This document shows positions 45,870 through 55,144 of a stretch of 64,000 bases of DNA, one piece after another. Within the stretch, counting starts at the first letter, position 1. Each line of letters opens with the position of its first letter. Source of the DNA: CAZNXJ01 sp964577115 (GTDB lineage: Bacteria; Planctomycetota; Planctomycetia; Pirellulales; Pirellulaceae); the NCBI GenBank assembly GCA_964577115.1, contig CAZNXJ010000013.1, positions 93,128 to 157,127 of the forward strand, given 5' to 3'. The position numbers and the translations under genes are program-made. The notes below the pieces were generated by a model. That model saw only the letters and a program-made list of their open reading frames with translations, was not told where the DNA came from and did not search any database.

Positions 45870-46856
45870 GTGAAACGCATTCTGGTGACCGGCGGAGCAG
45901 GTTTTATTGGATCGCACCTGACGCAGTTGCTGCTCGCCGCTGGGCACCACGTGCGTGTCGTTGACGACGAGTCCACCGGCCGCTCGTCGAACCTCGACGC
46001 GGTCCGCGACCACCCCCACCTGGAGTACCGGCGAGCGTCGATTGCCGACCCGGCGCTCGTACGTGACGTACTGGCGGACGTGGACGAAGTGTACCATCTC
46101 GCGGCAGCGGTCGGAGTCGCGCTGATCGCTCGGCATCCCATTCAAACCATCGAACGGAACATCTATCCGACCGAGTTGCTGCTCGCCGAACTGTGCCGGC
46201 GGCATCGCGCCGGGGGGGCCGTGAAGTTGTTTCTTGCGAGCACCAGCGAAGTGTATGGGAAGAACCCCAAGCCGCGCTGGTCGGAAGATGATGACTTAGT
46301 GTTTGGACCAACCGTGCGGGCGCGCTGGTCGTACGGGGCGTCGAAGGCGATCGACGAGTTCCTGGCACTGGCGTACTGGCGCGAATTCGAATTGCCGATC
46401 GTGGTCGCGCGCTTCTTCAACGTCGTGGGGCCGCGGCAGACCGGCGCTTACGGCATGGTGCTGCCGCGGTTTGTCGAAGCGGCGGTCGCCGGGCGGCCGC
46501 TTATTGTCCACGACGACGGGCAGCAAGTACGCTGCTTTGCGCATGTGCTCGATGTCGTCGATGCCGTGGTGCGGCTCATGGATACGCCCGACGCGCTCGG
46601 TAACGTCATCAACGTTGGCAGCGATCGACCGGTTTCCATTCGCGAGCTGGCCGAGATGGTGATCGCGCTGTCCGGGTCGAGCTCGGCGATTCAGCTACAG
46701 AGCTACACGGAGGCGTACGATGCGGACTTTGAGGACGTACGCCGCCGCGTGCCGGATCTCTCGAAGCTCAAACGGCTCATTGATTACCAGCCGCGCTATA
46801 CGCTCGAAGACATCATCCAGCAGGTGATTTCCGCCGTGCGCGGCACCGCGGATTAG
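45870..46856 (+). CDS. NAD-dependent sugar-nucleotide epimerase/dehydratase
   Basis: A 328-residue extended SDR enzyme. The dinucleotide site GGAGFIGS is at residues 8-15, the catalytic pair is Tyr155 and Lys159 in SYGASKA, and a conserved ASTSEVYG and RFFNVVGPRQTG are present. It belongs with UDP-glucose 4-epimerases and UDP-glucuronate decarboxylases acting on nucleotide sugars. The exact reaction cannot be decided by eye. The start is GTG. Its stop is one base from that of the convergent DUF1080 gene. It is probably used for surface glycan synthesis. Confidence 0.85.
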   Translation: MKRILVTGGAGFIGSHLTQLLLAAGHHVRVVDDESTGRSSNLDAVRDHPHLEYRRASIADPALVRDVLADVDEVYHLAAAVGVALIARHPIQTIERNIYPTELLLAELCRRHRAGGAVKLFLASTSEVYGKNPKPRWSEDDDLVFGPTVRARWSYGASKAIDEFLALAYWREFELPIVVARFFNVVGPRQTGAYGMVLPRFVEAAVAGRPLIVHDDGQQVRCFAHVLDVVDAVVRLMDTPDALGNVINVGSDRPVSIRELAEMVIALSGSSSAIQLQSYTEAYDADFEDVRRRVPDLSKLKRLIDYQPRYTLEDIIQQVISAVRGTAD

Positions 46857-46857
46857 A

Positions 46858-48141
46858 TTAATCGTCAGCGCGAATGCGCAGATTCCGGAAGGAAATGTCC
46901 GTGGTGGGATCGTGGCCCTGCAGCATGATCGTGCCGGGTTCGAGCCGCAGGCCATTGCGCGGGTTGGGATCCTGATCACGCGTGTCAGTCCAGTCGGTGA
47001 CCTGCAAACCATTGACCCAGACCGCCATGTGCCGGCCTTGGGCGACGAGCGTCATGGCGAACCACTGTTGATCGTTGGCCGCCACGACGCGCGCGTCTTG
47101 CCGGCGAAAGATGCCGCCCGTGCCGCAGTCGATGGGACGAGTTCGATCGCCGTCGTGAAATCCGTTGTGGATCTGCGCCTCGTAGCCGTTCATCGTCTCG
47201 CCCGGAATGCAGCGGAAGAAGATGCCCGAGTTCAAGTGAGACGCGTTTGTTCGCACTTCGAGCTGTAGCAGGAAATCGCCGTAACTCTGCTGCGTCTCCA
47301 GTTGGCCGCGGCCGCCCGCCACATGCAGTTCGCCTCCTTCGCGCACCGTGAAGCGGCTTTCCATTTCGGGATACGTGTTCCAACCCGCGAGGTCCTTCCC
47401 GTTGAAGATCGGTTCGGTGCCGAGCGGCTTGAGCAGAATTCGTCGAAAGGCGACTTCGCCCTCGTTTAACTGTAGGCCGATGCGGCCTCGGCCGAGCGGC
47501 TGCGGGTCGGTGTAGTCGAGCACCTGCTGGCCATCGAGCAGCACGGTGACGCGTGGGCCCATCAGTGTGACTTCGAATTGCCGCCATCCTTCGGCCGGTT
47601 CAACGTCGGCTTTTTGACGGCCGACGAGGCTGCCGGTGGGGAACGGGTTGTCCGGTGGAGCAATATTCAGTTCGTAGCAGTCCTTCGTCGGATCCGTTGG
47701 CCGGGCCGGTGTCCGAAGAAAGATGCCGCTGTTCGTGCCTGGTGCCGCGCAAAACTCGGCACGCAGCGTGTAGTCAGTGAACTCGGTGGTCGTCGTCAGG
47801 AGGCCTTTCTCGCCCGAACTGACAACGATCGCCCCGTCTTCAACTCGCCAATCCGCATCACTTCCGGCTTCCCATCCGAAGAGCGTCTCGCCGTCGAACA
47901 GCGAGATCCAGCCATCCGCCCAGAGTTCGGCGTCGAGCGTTCCGGCGGGAAGCGGCACGTCGCTCGGCGCCGGCGGGGCGCTCGCGGGCGTCTCGGTAGC
48001 CGAGCCACCGTTGGCCGTGTGCGCCGCGTCCGGCGGCGCTGCATCCTGGCGGCAGCCGAGCAACAGGGCGAGCATCGCGGCGAGCAGCACGCAGGTGAGT
48101 GGGCGAGTCGGGAAGGTGAGGAATTGGAGGCACGAAAACAT
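46858..48141 (-). CDS. Lipoprotein with two DUF1080 domains
   Basis: A 427-residue exported lipoprotein. The signal ends with LLLGC, giving a lipidated Cys. Two tandem DUF1080 (3-keto-disaccharide hydrolase-like) domains follow. The first runs from WISLFDGETLFGWEAG to near residue 235. The second starts at PIFNGKDLAGWNTYPEMES and ends at the C-terminus with its own GIFFRCIPGETMNGYEAQI and TGGIFRRQDA motifs. The fold is a concanavalin-like beta-sandwich, and members cleave 3-keto sugars or bind glycans. Planctomycetes encode many. The start at 48141 is chosen for the signal peptide. Confidence 0.88.
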   Translation of the reverse strand: MFSCLQFLTFPTRPLTCVLLAAMLALLLGCRQDAAPPDAAHTANGGSATETPASAPPAPSDVPLPAGTLDAELWADGWISLFDGETLFGWEAGSDADWRVEDGAIVVSSGEKGLLTTTTEFTDYTLRAEFCAAPGTNSGIFLRTPARPTDPTKDCYELNIAPPDNPFPTGSLVGRQKADVEPAEGWRQFEVTLMGPRVTVLLDGQQVLDYTDPQPLGRGRIGLQLNEGEVAFRRILLKPLGTEPIFNGKDLAGWNTYPEMESRFTVREGGELHVAGGRGQLETQQSYGDFLLQLEVRTNASHLNSGIFFRCIPGETMNGYEAQIHNGFHDGDRTRPIDCGTGGIFRRQDARVVAANDQQWFAMTLVAQGRHMAVWVNGLQVTDWTDTRDQDPNPRNGLRLEPGTIMLQGHDPTTDISFRNLRIRADD

Positions 48142-48399
48142 AGGACGCCCCAATATGTTCCGTTGCTCGGCGCGACTGCACGTTTTGGTGGGCCGAGCGG
48201 CGAGGCTGCACAACCTGGTCGGCCGGGAGGGATAGCAAGAAAATGTTTGACGCCGCATTGCGAGCTCTATTAGGTTTGAGTCTCTCGTCAGGGATTTTCG
48301 CACCACACGCAGCGGGAAATGATCAACGTGTGGTGGAGCACGGCCGGGAAGCCTGCCATGTCTCTCCAAATTCTTTTCTCACGGCGGCGAGGGTGCTTT

Positions 48400-48822
48400 A
48401 TGGTAGTTCGCGACATTCTTCAGACCAAGGGCGAGACGGTTTATCGCATTGGCCCGCGTGCGACGCTCCGCCAGGCTGCTCAATCGATGATGGACCATCG
48501 TTGCGGTTCGCTGGTCGTGTGCCAGGAAGACCAGGTCGTGGGTATGATAACCGAACGCGATCTACTCCGCGCTTGTGCTGCCGGCGATCGCCTCGACGAG
48601 GTGCTTGTCGAAGAACGCATGACGTGCGATGTCGTTTCCGGAGCTCCCGAAGACGACGTGCAGGGCGTCATGGGCGTGCTGACGAACCACCGCATCCGCC
48701 ACTTACCGATCGTGAAGGACGGCAAGCTCGCCGGCCTCATCTCGATCGGCGACGTCGTCAAAGCCCAGTATGGCCAGCTCGCCTTCGAAAACCACGTGCT
48801 CAAGTCGTACATCCACTGCTGA
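48400..48822 (+). CDS. CBS-domain protein
   Basis: A 140-residue stand-alone protein with two CBS motifs: RQAAQSMMDHRCGSLVVC followed by GMITERDLLRACA, and MGVLTNHRIRHLPIV followed by GLISIGDVVKAQ. The pair would form one Bateman module that binds adenosyl ligands. It ends with a Cys. No partner enzyme is adjacent, so it may regulate in trans. The ATG at 48400 is chosen; the longer frame adds non-conserved residues. Confidence 0.88.
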   Translation: MVVRDILQTKGETVYRIGPRATLRQAAQSMMDHRCGSLVVCQEDQVVGMITERDLLRACAAGDRLDEVLVEERMTCDVVSGAPEDDVQGVMGVLTNHRIRHLPIVKDGKLAGLISIGDVVKAQYGQLAFENHVLKSYIHC

Positions 48823-48993
48823 GCTGCACGCGGGACGACGTTCGAGCCGATAGTTCCACCCGCGAGAGAACGTGCGAGTGGCGTCACGCGTCCGCGAACC
48901 CTCGAGCCCACTGCGGGGGGCGTCGGTGGTCGAGACGCATGGAAAGGGAGATGCGCGCATTACCGCGGGTGGGAGTCGTCCTCGCGACGCGCT

Positions 48994-49320
48994 TCAATCG
49001 CTGGCCGAGTGAATTTCCAAACGGACATCGGCCACTAGATGGCCGACAAACTGCGGACCCGCGGCTTCCGCCTGCTGAGGGCGGACTCGGACCGTGATTT
49101 CATTGTTCGCCTCGAGACGCTCGGTGATGTCCGTCACGAGTCCTTCAAGCGGCTGGCCGTTCAGCGCGATTTGGGCGCCCTCGACAAGTTGCTCGAATAC
49201 CAGCAGCACGCGCTCACCCGGGTCGAGGTTCGTGGGCCGGCCGAACCGGCGGCGGTAGTGGCCCGGCGACTCACTGCGCCAGGGATTTCGCAATCGCATT
49301 ACGTGCATCCGGCGACTCAC
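48994..49320 (-). CDS. Hypothetical protein, beta-sandwich-like
   Basis: A 108-residue protein starting at a GTG seven bases after the pseudopilin stop, so cotranscribed with it. The sequence begins with RLRNPWRSESPGHYRRRFGRPTNLDPGERVLLVFE and continues with LNGQPLEG and ITERLEANNEITVRV. The GERV...LNGQPL...ITERL...ITVRV pattern resembles the sugar-binding jelly-roll found at the start of glycoside hydrolase family 2 proteins, where it stabilises the substrate. Here it stands alone. No function is assigned. Confidence 0.6.
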   Translation of the reverse strand: MSRRMHVMRLRNPWRSESPGHYRRRFGRPTNLDPGERVLLVFEQLVEGAQIALNGQPLEGLVTDITERLEANNEITVRVRPQQAEAAGPQFVGHLVADVRLEIHSASD

Positions 49321-49327
49321 ACGAGCT

Positions 49328-50773
49328 CTATTCCGGTGTGAAGTCGCTGATCACCGACAACTGCCGGACCTGCCGGCTGTCGGGATCGACCGCTCGGATG
49401 CTGACTTTGATACCGCGGAGCGGAACAAGGTAGGGAGGTGTCGTTTCCCGCTCGCCCGGGTCATCGACGCCGGCTAAATCATCGTCATCGATGCCGTTGG
49501 TGCCTTCATCGGCACCCCGCGCGCCGTTCTGGTCGCGTCCGTCCTGTTCGTAGAAGAAAGGCCAGGTATCGTACACCGCCATGCCGTTCCATGCGGCGCG
49601 GCTCGGCAGCGGATTAACGGCCAGCGCCGACGTGAATCCTGACGACGCCACGTAGTCACTAAAGCCTAAATCGACGTACGCGCCCGCTCCCACATACGTG
49701 GTGGCCACCTGGTCAAAGCCCGGGTCGCCCGGCGCAAGCAGCTCGCCGACCATGGCGGGCGTCGAATGATTGGGCCGCAGCGGAGCGTCGGGATCGTAGA
49801 CTTTGACGTCAAACGCGGTCACGTGCGATAGGATCACGTCCTCGCCGAGCTGTTCGTCGTGCTTGGGAACGGTTGCCAGTGAGGGCACGGCGGTGTTGCT
49901 GAAGCTGAGCAAGTACATTTCGCTCGGGGGAATGGCGCTGTCGGCAATGACATTCCCGTTGACCACGATGGGACGATGGCAGAAACGGTTCTCGCGCTTC
50001 GTCAGATCCTCGAGGCTGTTCGCCCAGAAGTTTACCGTGATGTTGCCGCCGTTATCGATGACTTCGGGGCGCACGGAGATGTCGTTGAAGTTGTAGAAGG
50101 TGAGGATGTCGTTGGCGAGCTGCTGCGAGTTGGCCGCCGAGCCGGTGATGGTTTCGACGAGCCCCAGGTCGGGGCGAATGAGCAGGACACGCCGATAGAG
50201 CAGGACTTCGCCGGGTTCCAGGAAATTCGGCAATCCAGCAAGGCGGTCCCAGAGGGTCCACCAGACGATCTCGGCGTAATGTGAATCGATCGAGAACATC
50301 TGATAGTTTCCGGCCACCATCCGGCGGAACTGGCCCATGAAGGGCCGGTCGGCACTGTAGGCAGTAAAGGCGAGTACGTCGTCGATGTCGCCGAAAGCGG
50401 TCGTCTGAAACGGCACCGTGTCCGTGTTCCACGTCGCATCGCCGAGAAGGCCGAGCAGGGGCTGGAAGTCGTGACCCCGGCCCTCGATATATTCGAAATA
50501 ACCGAGCCCTGCGGCTGGGTCGGCCCATGGCTGAACCGGTGCCGTGCGGCCGCGCAGGTCTTTGTGGAGTCGATCTGTCGTACTGCGCAGCTGCCCCGAA
50601 ATCTCGATCGCCGATCGGCCATCGCGCACGCTCGCCATCAAGTTGCCGAAAAACATCAGCATCGCATAGACCATGATCAGCGAGACGGTCATCGAGATCA
50701 GCATTTCGACGAGCGTCATGGCCGAGCGACGCGAGGCTCGGGAGCGGAAATGGCGCGGCGGCTGGCAATTCAT
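49328..50773 (-). CDS. Pseudopilin-like (PulJ/type IV prepilin) protein
   Basis: A 481-residue protein with a prepilin-type leader. A basic start (RSRASRRS) is followed by AMTLVEMLISMTVSLIMVY, where cleavage before Met and Glu at +5 is the classic GspJ pattern. A hydrophobic helix follows, and then a large periplasmic domain with RSAIEISGQLRSTTDRLHKDL. The large size fits planctomycete pseudopilins that carry structured C-terminal domains. It precedes the small hypothetical gene by seven bases. A longer frame begins 105 bases upstream without a clear ribosome site. Confidence 0.8.
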   Translation of the reverse strand: MNCQPPRHFRSRASRRSAMTLVEMLISMTVSLIMVYAMLMFFGNLMASVRDGRSAIEISGQLRSTTDRLHKDLRGRTAPVQPWADPAAGLGYFEYIEGRGHDFQPLLGLLGDATWNTDTVPFQTTAFGDIDDVLAFTAYSADRPFMGQFRRMVAGNYQMFSIDSHYAEIVWWTLWDRLAGLPNFLEPGEVLLYRRVLLIRPDLGLVETITGSAANSQQLANDILTFYNFNDISVRPEVIDNGGNITVNFWANSLEDLTKRENRFCHRPIVVNGNVIADSAIPPSEMYLLSFSNTAVPSLATVPKHDEQLGEDVILSHVTAFDVKVYDPDAPLRPNHSTPAMVGELLAPGDPGFDQVATTYVGAGAYVDLGFSDYVASSGFTSALAVNPLPSRAAWNGMAVYDTWPFFYEQDGRDQNGARGADEGTNGIDDDDLAGVDDPGERETTPPYLVPLRGIKVSIRAVDPDSRQVRQLSVISDFTPE

Positions 50774-51123
50774 CGGGGTGACAAACTTTCTTCGAGAAGC
50801 ACGCGGTGCATGAATTGACGAGCGGACCGGGTGCACCCGGCACGAAACGAGCAGACACGCTGTATCAAGACAGTACACATGTCCCGCTTCGAGACCGTAC
50901 CGAGGCTTGGCCCGAGCTTAAAATAACTGCGCGATCACCGCTGAGGAGCTACAAACGGACGCTCGCCGAGCGGCGACGTACGAATGACGCGGCAGCGCGG
51001 CTTGAGCGTGGTCATCGAGTCGACCATCATGAAGGCGGTGGCCGCGCCGAGTTCGATGCGACGTAACCGCTTGAACCTTCAGGAATTTGCGATATCGATA
51101 ACCTTCTCTATTCGAATGGCCTT
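50774..51123. other. Divergent intergenic region between two pseudopilin genes
   Basis: 350 bases, no confident CDS. It contains the perfect 14-base palindrome CCGGGTGCACCCGG at 50827-50840, 54 bases before the minus-strand pseudopilin start and a candidate operator. An open frame with prepilin-unlike composition crosses it on the plus strand and I do not call it. Both pseudopilin promoters must lie here. Confidence 0.4.
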
Positions 51124-52161
51124 ATGGTCGCTTGTCAAGCTTTTGCGCTCGACCCCCGCCGCACGCGCAGGGCCGGCTACCCCGAAACGCTCGCGGGGAA
51201 GTCACGCAAGTCGCATGCCCGGGTGGGAATCACCCGCACCGAGCTGCTCGCTGCGGCGCTGATCCTCGTGTTGCTCGGTGCCCTCGCCGCTCCGTGGATC
51301 CTCAGCCGCCGCACCGAGAGCCGGCGGCTGGGTTGCGAAGCCCGGCTGATCGAACTGGCTCGGGCGATGAACGCCCACAGCGAGCTGGACGGCGCGTACC
51401 CGGGCTATGCAGTCGATCAGCTCAATGGCCAGGAATCCGGGAAGGCCATCGGCTGGGCGTTCCCGCTGTTGCCGCTCGTGGCTCCGCCCGCGAGCGCATC
51501 GTCGGACTGGGGGCCCCTGCAGCAAATTCATGACGCGTACGGTCCCGCGGGACCGCCCGGAACCGCCGGCGAAACGCCGCATATCCGGCTCGCGCTGCTC
51601 ATCTGCCCCGCGCATGCCGCCGAGCGCGAAGCCGACGACGAACCGCTGCTCAGTTACGTTGCAAATACCGGCATGCCCGATGTCGAGGCGACCGCCGAGG
51701 CTCCGGCGGACTGGCCGGCTAACGGCGTACTACAGCGAGCGTATCCACCGTCGCCGTTCGCGCTCACACGCGTCTCGCATGCGTACGTCCAGCAGCACGA
51801 TGGGACCGATAATACGTTGCTGCTGAGCGAAAACGTGGACGCCGGGCGATGGACAGATGCGGATGAACCGCGCGTTGGGTTCGTGTGGATCGATCATGTC
51901 GTGGACGACCAGCCAGCTCGCGGCGAGCTGCTGCTGGGGATCAACGAGCAGGTGGGGCAGGGGGACCGTTCGTACCAGTTTGCCCGACCCAGCAGCCGCC
52001 ATCCGGCCGGCGTGAACATCACCTACTGTAGCGCCCGCTCGCAGTTTCTCAGCCAGAACATCGATTGGCTGGTCTTCACCCAGCTCCTGACCAGCAACGC
52101 CCCCGAAGTGAAACGACCCGGCACCCACGAGCCCGTCGCCGAGCCGTATCGAATCCAATAG
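51124..52161 (+). CDS. DUF1559-like pseudopilin
   Basis: A 345-residue protein with the prepilin-type segment VGITRTELLAAALILVLLGA, where cleavage before Ile and a Glu at +5 fit the type IV/type II pilin pattern. It continues with CEARLIELARAMNAHSELDGAYPGYAV, the hallmark of DUF1559 proteins abundant in planctomycetes. The globular part includes PSSRHPAGVNITYCSA, near the conserved end of the family. It is divergent from the minus-strand pseudopilin. The function is unknown; secretion or envelope roles are assumed. Confidence 0.8.
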   Translation: MVACQAFALDPRRTRRAGYPETLAGKSRKSHARVGITRTELLAAALILVLLGALAAPWILSRRTESRRLGCEARLIELARAMNAHSELDGAYPGYAVDQLNGQESGKAIGWAFPLLPLVAPPASASSDWGPLQQIHDAYGPAGPPGTAGETPHIRLALLICPAHAAEREADDEPLLSYVANTGMPDVEATAEAPADWPANGVLQRAYPPSPFALTRVSHAYVQQHDGTDNTLLLSENVDAGRWTDADEPRVGFVWIDHVVDDQPARGELLLGINEQVGQGDRSYQFARPSSRHPAGVNITYCSARSQFLSQNIDWLVFTQLLTSNAPEVKRPGTHEPVAEPYRIQ

Positions 52162-52218
52162 AAAAGGGAGGGGAAGGCAGAAGGATGAAGGATGAACACG
52201 GAAAAAGGAGGGATGTGC

Positions 52219-52263
52219 GGGGGCGGGGCGTCAATGCGAGGGGGGTGAATGGGGGCTCCGGGG
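52219..52263 (+). other. G-rich tract upstream of DUF1549 gene
   Basis: Five G-runs of 4-6 bases at 52219-52223, 52225-52228, 52240-52245, 52251-52255 and 52260-52263. Loops are 1, 11, 5 and 4 bases, close to but outside the strict quadruplex spacing. It lies in the 222-base gap between the DUF1559-like gene and the DUF1549/DUF1553 gene, in its likely leader or promoter. Confidence 0.4.
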
Positions 52264-52383
52264 CGACTTTCCCCCATTTGCTCGAAGAAACCCCCGCGAC
52301 CGAGTATCATGTAGGCTCGAGTGTGGCTCTTTCACGATCCCCCCTTGCGTCGTACTCTCTAATCACTCACGAAGGTGCTGCGA

Positions 52384-55032
52384 ATGATACGTACGAAGTT
52401 CTTGCCGATCCTCGTACTGCTGTCATTTTGCGGTCAGGCGTTTGCCCCAGGCGTGGGGGGAGCGGAGCGGCCGGTCAGTGAACGATTCGCACAGCAGGCC
52501 GCCTCCGAGGACGCTCCGCCAAGTTTCCAACGGCATGTGATGCCGCTGCTCGGCCGTCTCGGCTGCAATGGCCGCGCATGCCATGGTTCGTTCCAGGGGC
52601 AGGGCGGCTTCCGGCTCTCTCTATTTGGCTACGACTTTGCCACCGATCACGCGGCGCTGCTCGAAGCCGACAGCGGGCGCGTCAACACGGCTGCTCCGCT
52701 CGAGAGCCTCATTCTCAACAAACCGACTTCCGAAGACGATCACGGCGGCGGCAAACGCTTTGACGTGGGGTCCTGGGAGTACCAGTTGCTGCGGCGCTGG
52801 ATCGAATCGGGCGCCGAGTTCAAGGAAGACGAAGTCCAGCACCTCGTGGCGCTCGAAGTCACGCCTCGTGAAATCATCTTCCAACGCCCCGGCCAACAGG
52901 TGCAGCTCAACGCCGTCGCCGTCTGGGAGGATGGTTCGCGCGAGAACGTGACGCCGCTCTGCCGCTTCCAAACCAACGACTCACACATCGCCGACGTTGA
53001 CGATAGCGGGCGAGTCACCGGGGCGAATGCCGGTGACAGTCACATTGTTGTGTTCTACGACAAGGCCGTTGTCCCGGTGCCGGTCATGCGTCCGCTGAGC
53101 GACCTGACGGGCGAGCGATATCCCGAGGTCTCAGCGCGGACGGTGGTGGACGAACTGGTTGTGCGCAAGCTGCGAAAGCTCGGCGTGCAGCCGTCCGAGC
53201 TGTGTACCGATGCCGAATTCCTCCGCCGCGTGCGGCTCGACCTGACCGGCACGCTGCCCACACCCCATGAAGTGGAACAGTTTCTCGCCGACCCTGATCC
53301 CGAGAAACGTTCGAAGAAAATCGACGAACTACTGGAATCGCCCGCCTACGCTGCCTGGTGGGCGACGCGACTGTGCGACTTCACGGGGAACAATCCCGAT
53401 CAGACATTGAACTCCGCCGTACTGCGTGGTGAAGCGGGACGTCAGTGGTACGAGTGGATCGAGCGCCGCGTGGCCGAGAACGTACCGTACGACAAGCTGG
53501 TCGAAGGCATCGTGCTGGCCAAAAGTCGCGAGGAGGGCGAGTCGTATTACGAGTACTGCCGGGCGATGAGCGAGATCACTCGGCCCACTTCGGACGCGAG
53601 CATGGCGGATCGGCAGTACATGCCGTACTTTTGGGCTCGGCAAGATTTCCGCCGCGCTCCCGAGCGGGCGATCAGCTTTGCCTACGCGTTTCTCGGCGTG
53701 CGCATCGAGTGCGCTCAGTGCCACAAGCATCCCTTCGATCAGTGGTCGAAGCAGGATTTCGATGAGTTCGCCAAGTTCTTCGGTGACGTCAAGGTCGGCC
53801 GGCACGCCCCGGATGCTCGTGAGGCCTACGAAAAACTCGTGTCGGCACTTGGTCTCGAAGGGCGCGCGCCGAACGGACAGAGGCTTAGCGAGGCGCTTAC
53901 GGAAGGTCAGGTGGTTCCTTTCGGTGAAGTCTTCGTCGAGCCGCCGGCCGCCAAGAGGCCTCGCCAGGGCGGCCGGAAGATGCCGAAGCGCAAGGCCGTG
54001 TTGCTCGGAGGACAGACGATCAACCTGAATGCCTTTCACGATGCCCGCGAACCGCTCATGGAGTGGCTTCGCAGTCCGTCGAACCCGTACTTCGCGAAGG
54101 CGTTCGTCAATCGAGTGTGGGCGGCCTACATGGGCGTGGGCATCGTCGAGCCGCCGGACGATTTGAGCCTCGCCAATCCGCCGAGCAACCCCGAGTTGCT
54201 CGATTACCTCGCGCAAGGGTTCATCGCGAGCGGCTTCGACATGAAATGGGTGCATCGCGAAATCCTGCGCAGTGACACTTACCAGAGAAGCTGGCGGCCC
54301 AATCCGACGAACGAACTGGATAAGCGGAATTTCAGCCGAGCCCTGCTGCGGCGTTTGCCGGCCGAAGTGGTGGTCGACGCGGTGCAGCAGGCGACGGCCA
54401 GCGATGCGCAAGTGGCCGCGATGCAGACCGATATGAGTCAGCGAGCGATCCTGCTGGCCGGTACGGGCATCCGGGGCAACGAGGATCGCGACACGAACTA
54501 CGCACTGAACGTCTTCGGCCGATCGACGCGCGAAAACAACTGCGACTGCGATCGGTCGATGACGCCAACTCTGCTCCAGACGGTGTATCTGCAAAACGAT
54601 CCGAACGTACTCGAGCTTATCCAGAAGCCGGATGACGGCTGGCTGGCTCAGGTGCGGCAGCAGCTCGATGGCCTGCTATCCATCGCGTCCAGCGGTGATG
54701 TCGAGGCCATTCGGGAATTGAAACGCCGCCGAGCGGCGATTGAACGCCAGATGAATCTGCAGGAATTTCTGGAAGGCTCGGAACGCCTCCCGCAGCTCGA
54801 ACGGCAGCTTGCGCGAATCAACCGCGAACTTACACGCATCAACTTCGTGATTGCCGAAGCGTGTGATCAGCTCATCCGCCAGGCATACCTTCGCACCGTC
54901 AGCCGCTATCCAACCGACGAGGAATTAGCGGTGAGCCGCGAATATATCGAGCAGGCGCCGGATACCGTCAGCGGGCTCGGCGATCTGCTCTGGGCGCTGA
55001 TCAACACCAAAGAGTTCATCGTGAACCATTAA
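52384..55032 (+). CDS. DUF1549/DUF1553 secreted protein with Big2-like and cytochrome-like motifs
   Basis: An 882-residue exported protein of a planctomycete-specific family. The signal is MIRTKFLPILVLLSFCGQAFA. Near residues 50-75 is LGCNGRACHGSFQGQGGF, with a CxxxCH heme-binding-like motif. A Big2-type bacterial Ig domain follows (NAVAVWEDGSRENVTP...SHIADVDDSGRVTGAN). DUF1549 (LDLTGTLPTPHEVEQFLADPD onward, with CAQCHKHPFDQW) and DUF1553 complete it. The end, LLWALINTKEFIVNH, is typical. The family may act in polysaccharide or redox processes, but the function is not established. The start is the ATG at 52384 preceded by GAAGG. The DUF1501 gene follows in the same direction. Confidence 0.92.
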   Translation: MIRTKFLPILVLLSFCGQAFAPGVGGAERPVSERFAQQAASEDAPPSFQRHVMPLLGRLGCNGRACHGSFQGQGGFRLSLFGYDFATDHAALLEADSGRVNTAAPLESLILNKPTSEDDHGGGKRFDVGSWEYQLLRRWIESGAEFKEDEVQHLVALEVTPREIIFQRPGQQVQLNAVAVWEDGSRENVTPLCRFQTNDSHIADVDDSGRVTGANAGDSHIVVFYDKAVVPVPVMRPLSDLTGERYPEVSARTVVDELVVRKLRKLGVQPSELCTDAEFLRRVRLDLTGTLPTPHEVEQFLADPDPEKRSKKIDELLESPAYAAWWATRLCDFTGNNPDQTLNSAVLRGEAGRQWYEWIERRVAENVPYDKLVEGIVLAKSREEGESYYEYCRAMSEITRPTSDASMADRQYMPYFWARQDFRRAPERAISFAYAFLGVRIECAQCHKHPFDQWSKQDFDEFAKFFGDVKVGRHAPDAREAYEKLVSALGLEGRAPNGQRLSEALTEGQVVPFGEVFVEPPAAKRPRQGGRKMPKRKAVLLGGQTINLNAFHDAREPLMEWLRSPSNPYFAKAFVNRVWAAYMGVGIVEPPDDLSLANPPSNPELLDYLAQGFIASGFDMKWVHREILRSDTYQRSWRPNPTNELDKRNFSRALLRRLPAEVVVDAVQQATASDAQVAAMQTDMSQRAILLAGTGIRGNEDRDTNYALNVFGRSTRENNCDCDRSMTPTLLQTVYLQNDPNVLELIQKPDDGWLAQVRQQLDGLLSIASSGDVEAIRELKRRRAAIERQMNLQEFLEGSERLPQLERQLARINRELTRINFVIAEACDQLIRQAYLRTVSRYPTDEELAVSREYIEQAPDTVSGLGDLLWALINTKEFIVNH

Positions 55033-55144
55033 TTCATGCGGCCCGCTCCTCGATTGTCAGTGGTGGAACTCGACAACACAACGAGGCACGCGCGCGACGC
55101 ATCACCCTCGAACAGGCACTCAAGCCCGCGAAGGATGACAACTC

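Noticed and set aside
53329..54594. A 421-codon open frame on the minus strand opposite the DUF1549 gene
   Set aside because: The plus-strand product matches a known family from end to end, so the minus frame is a shadow.
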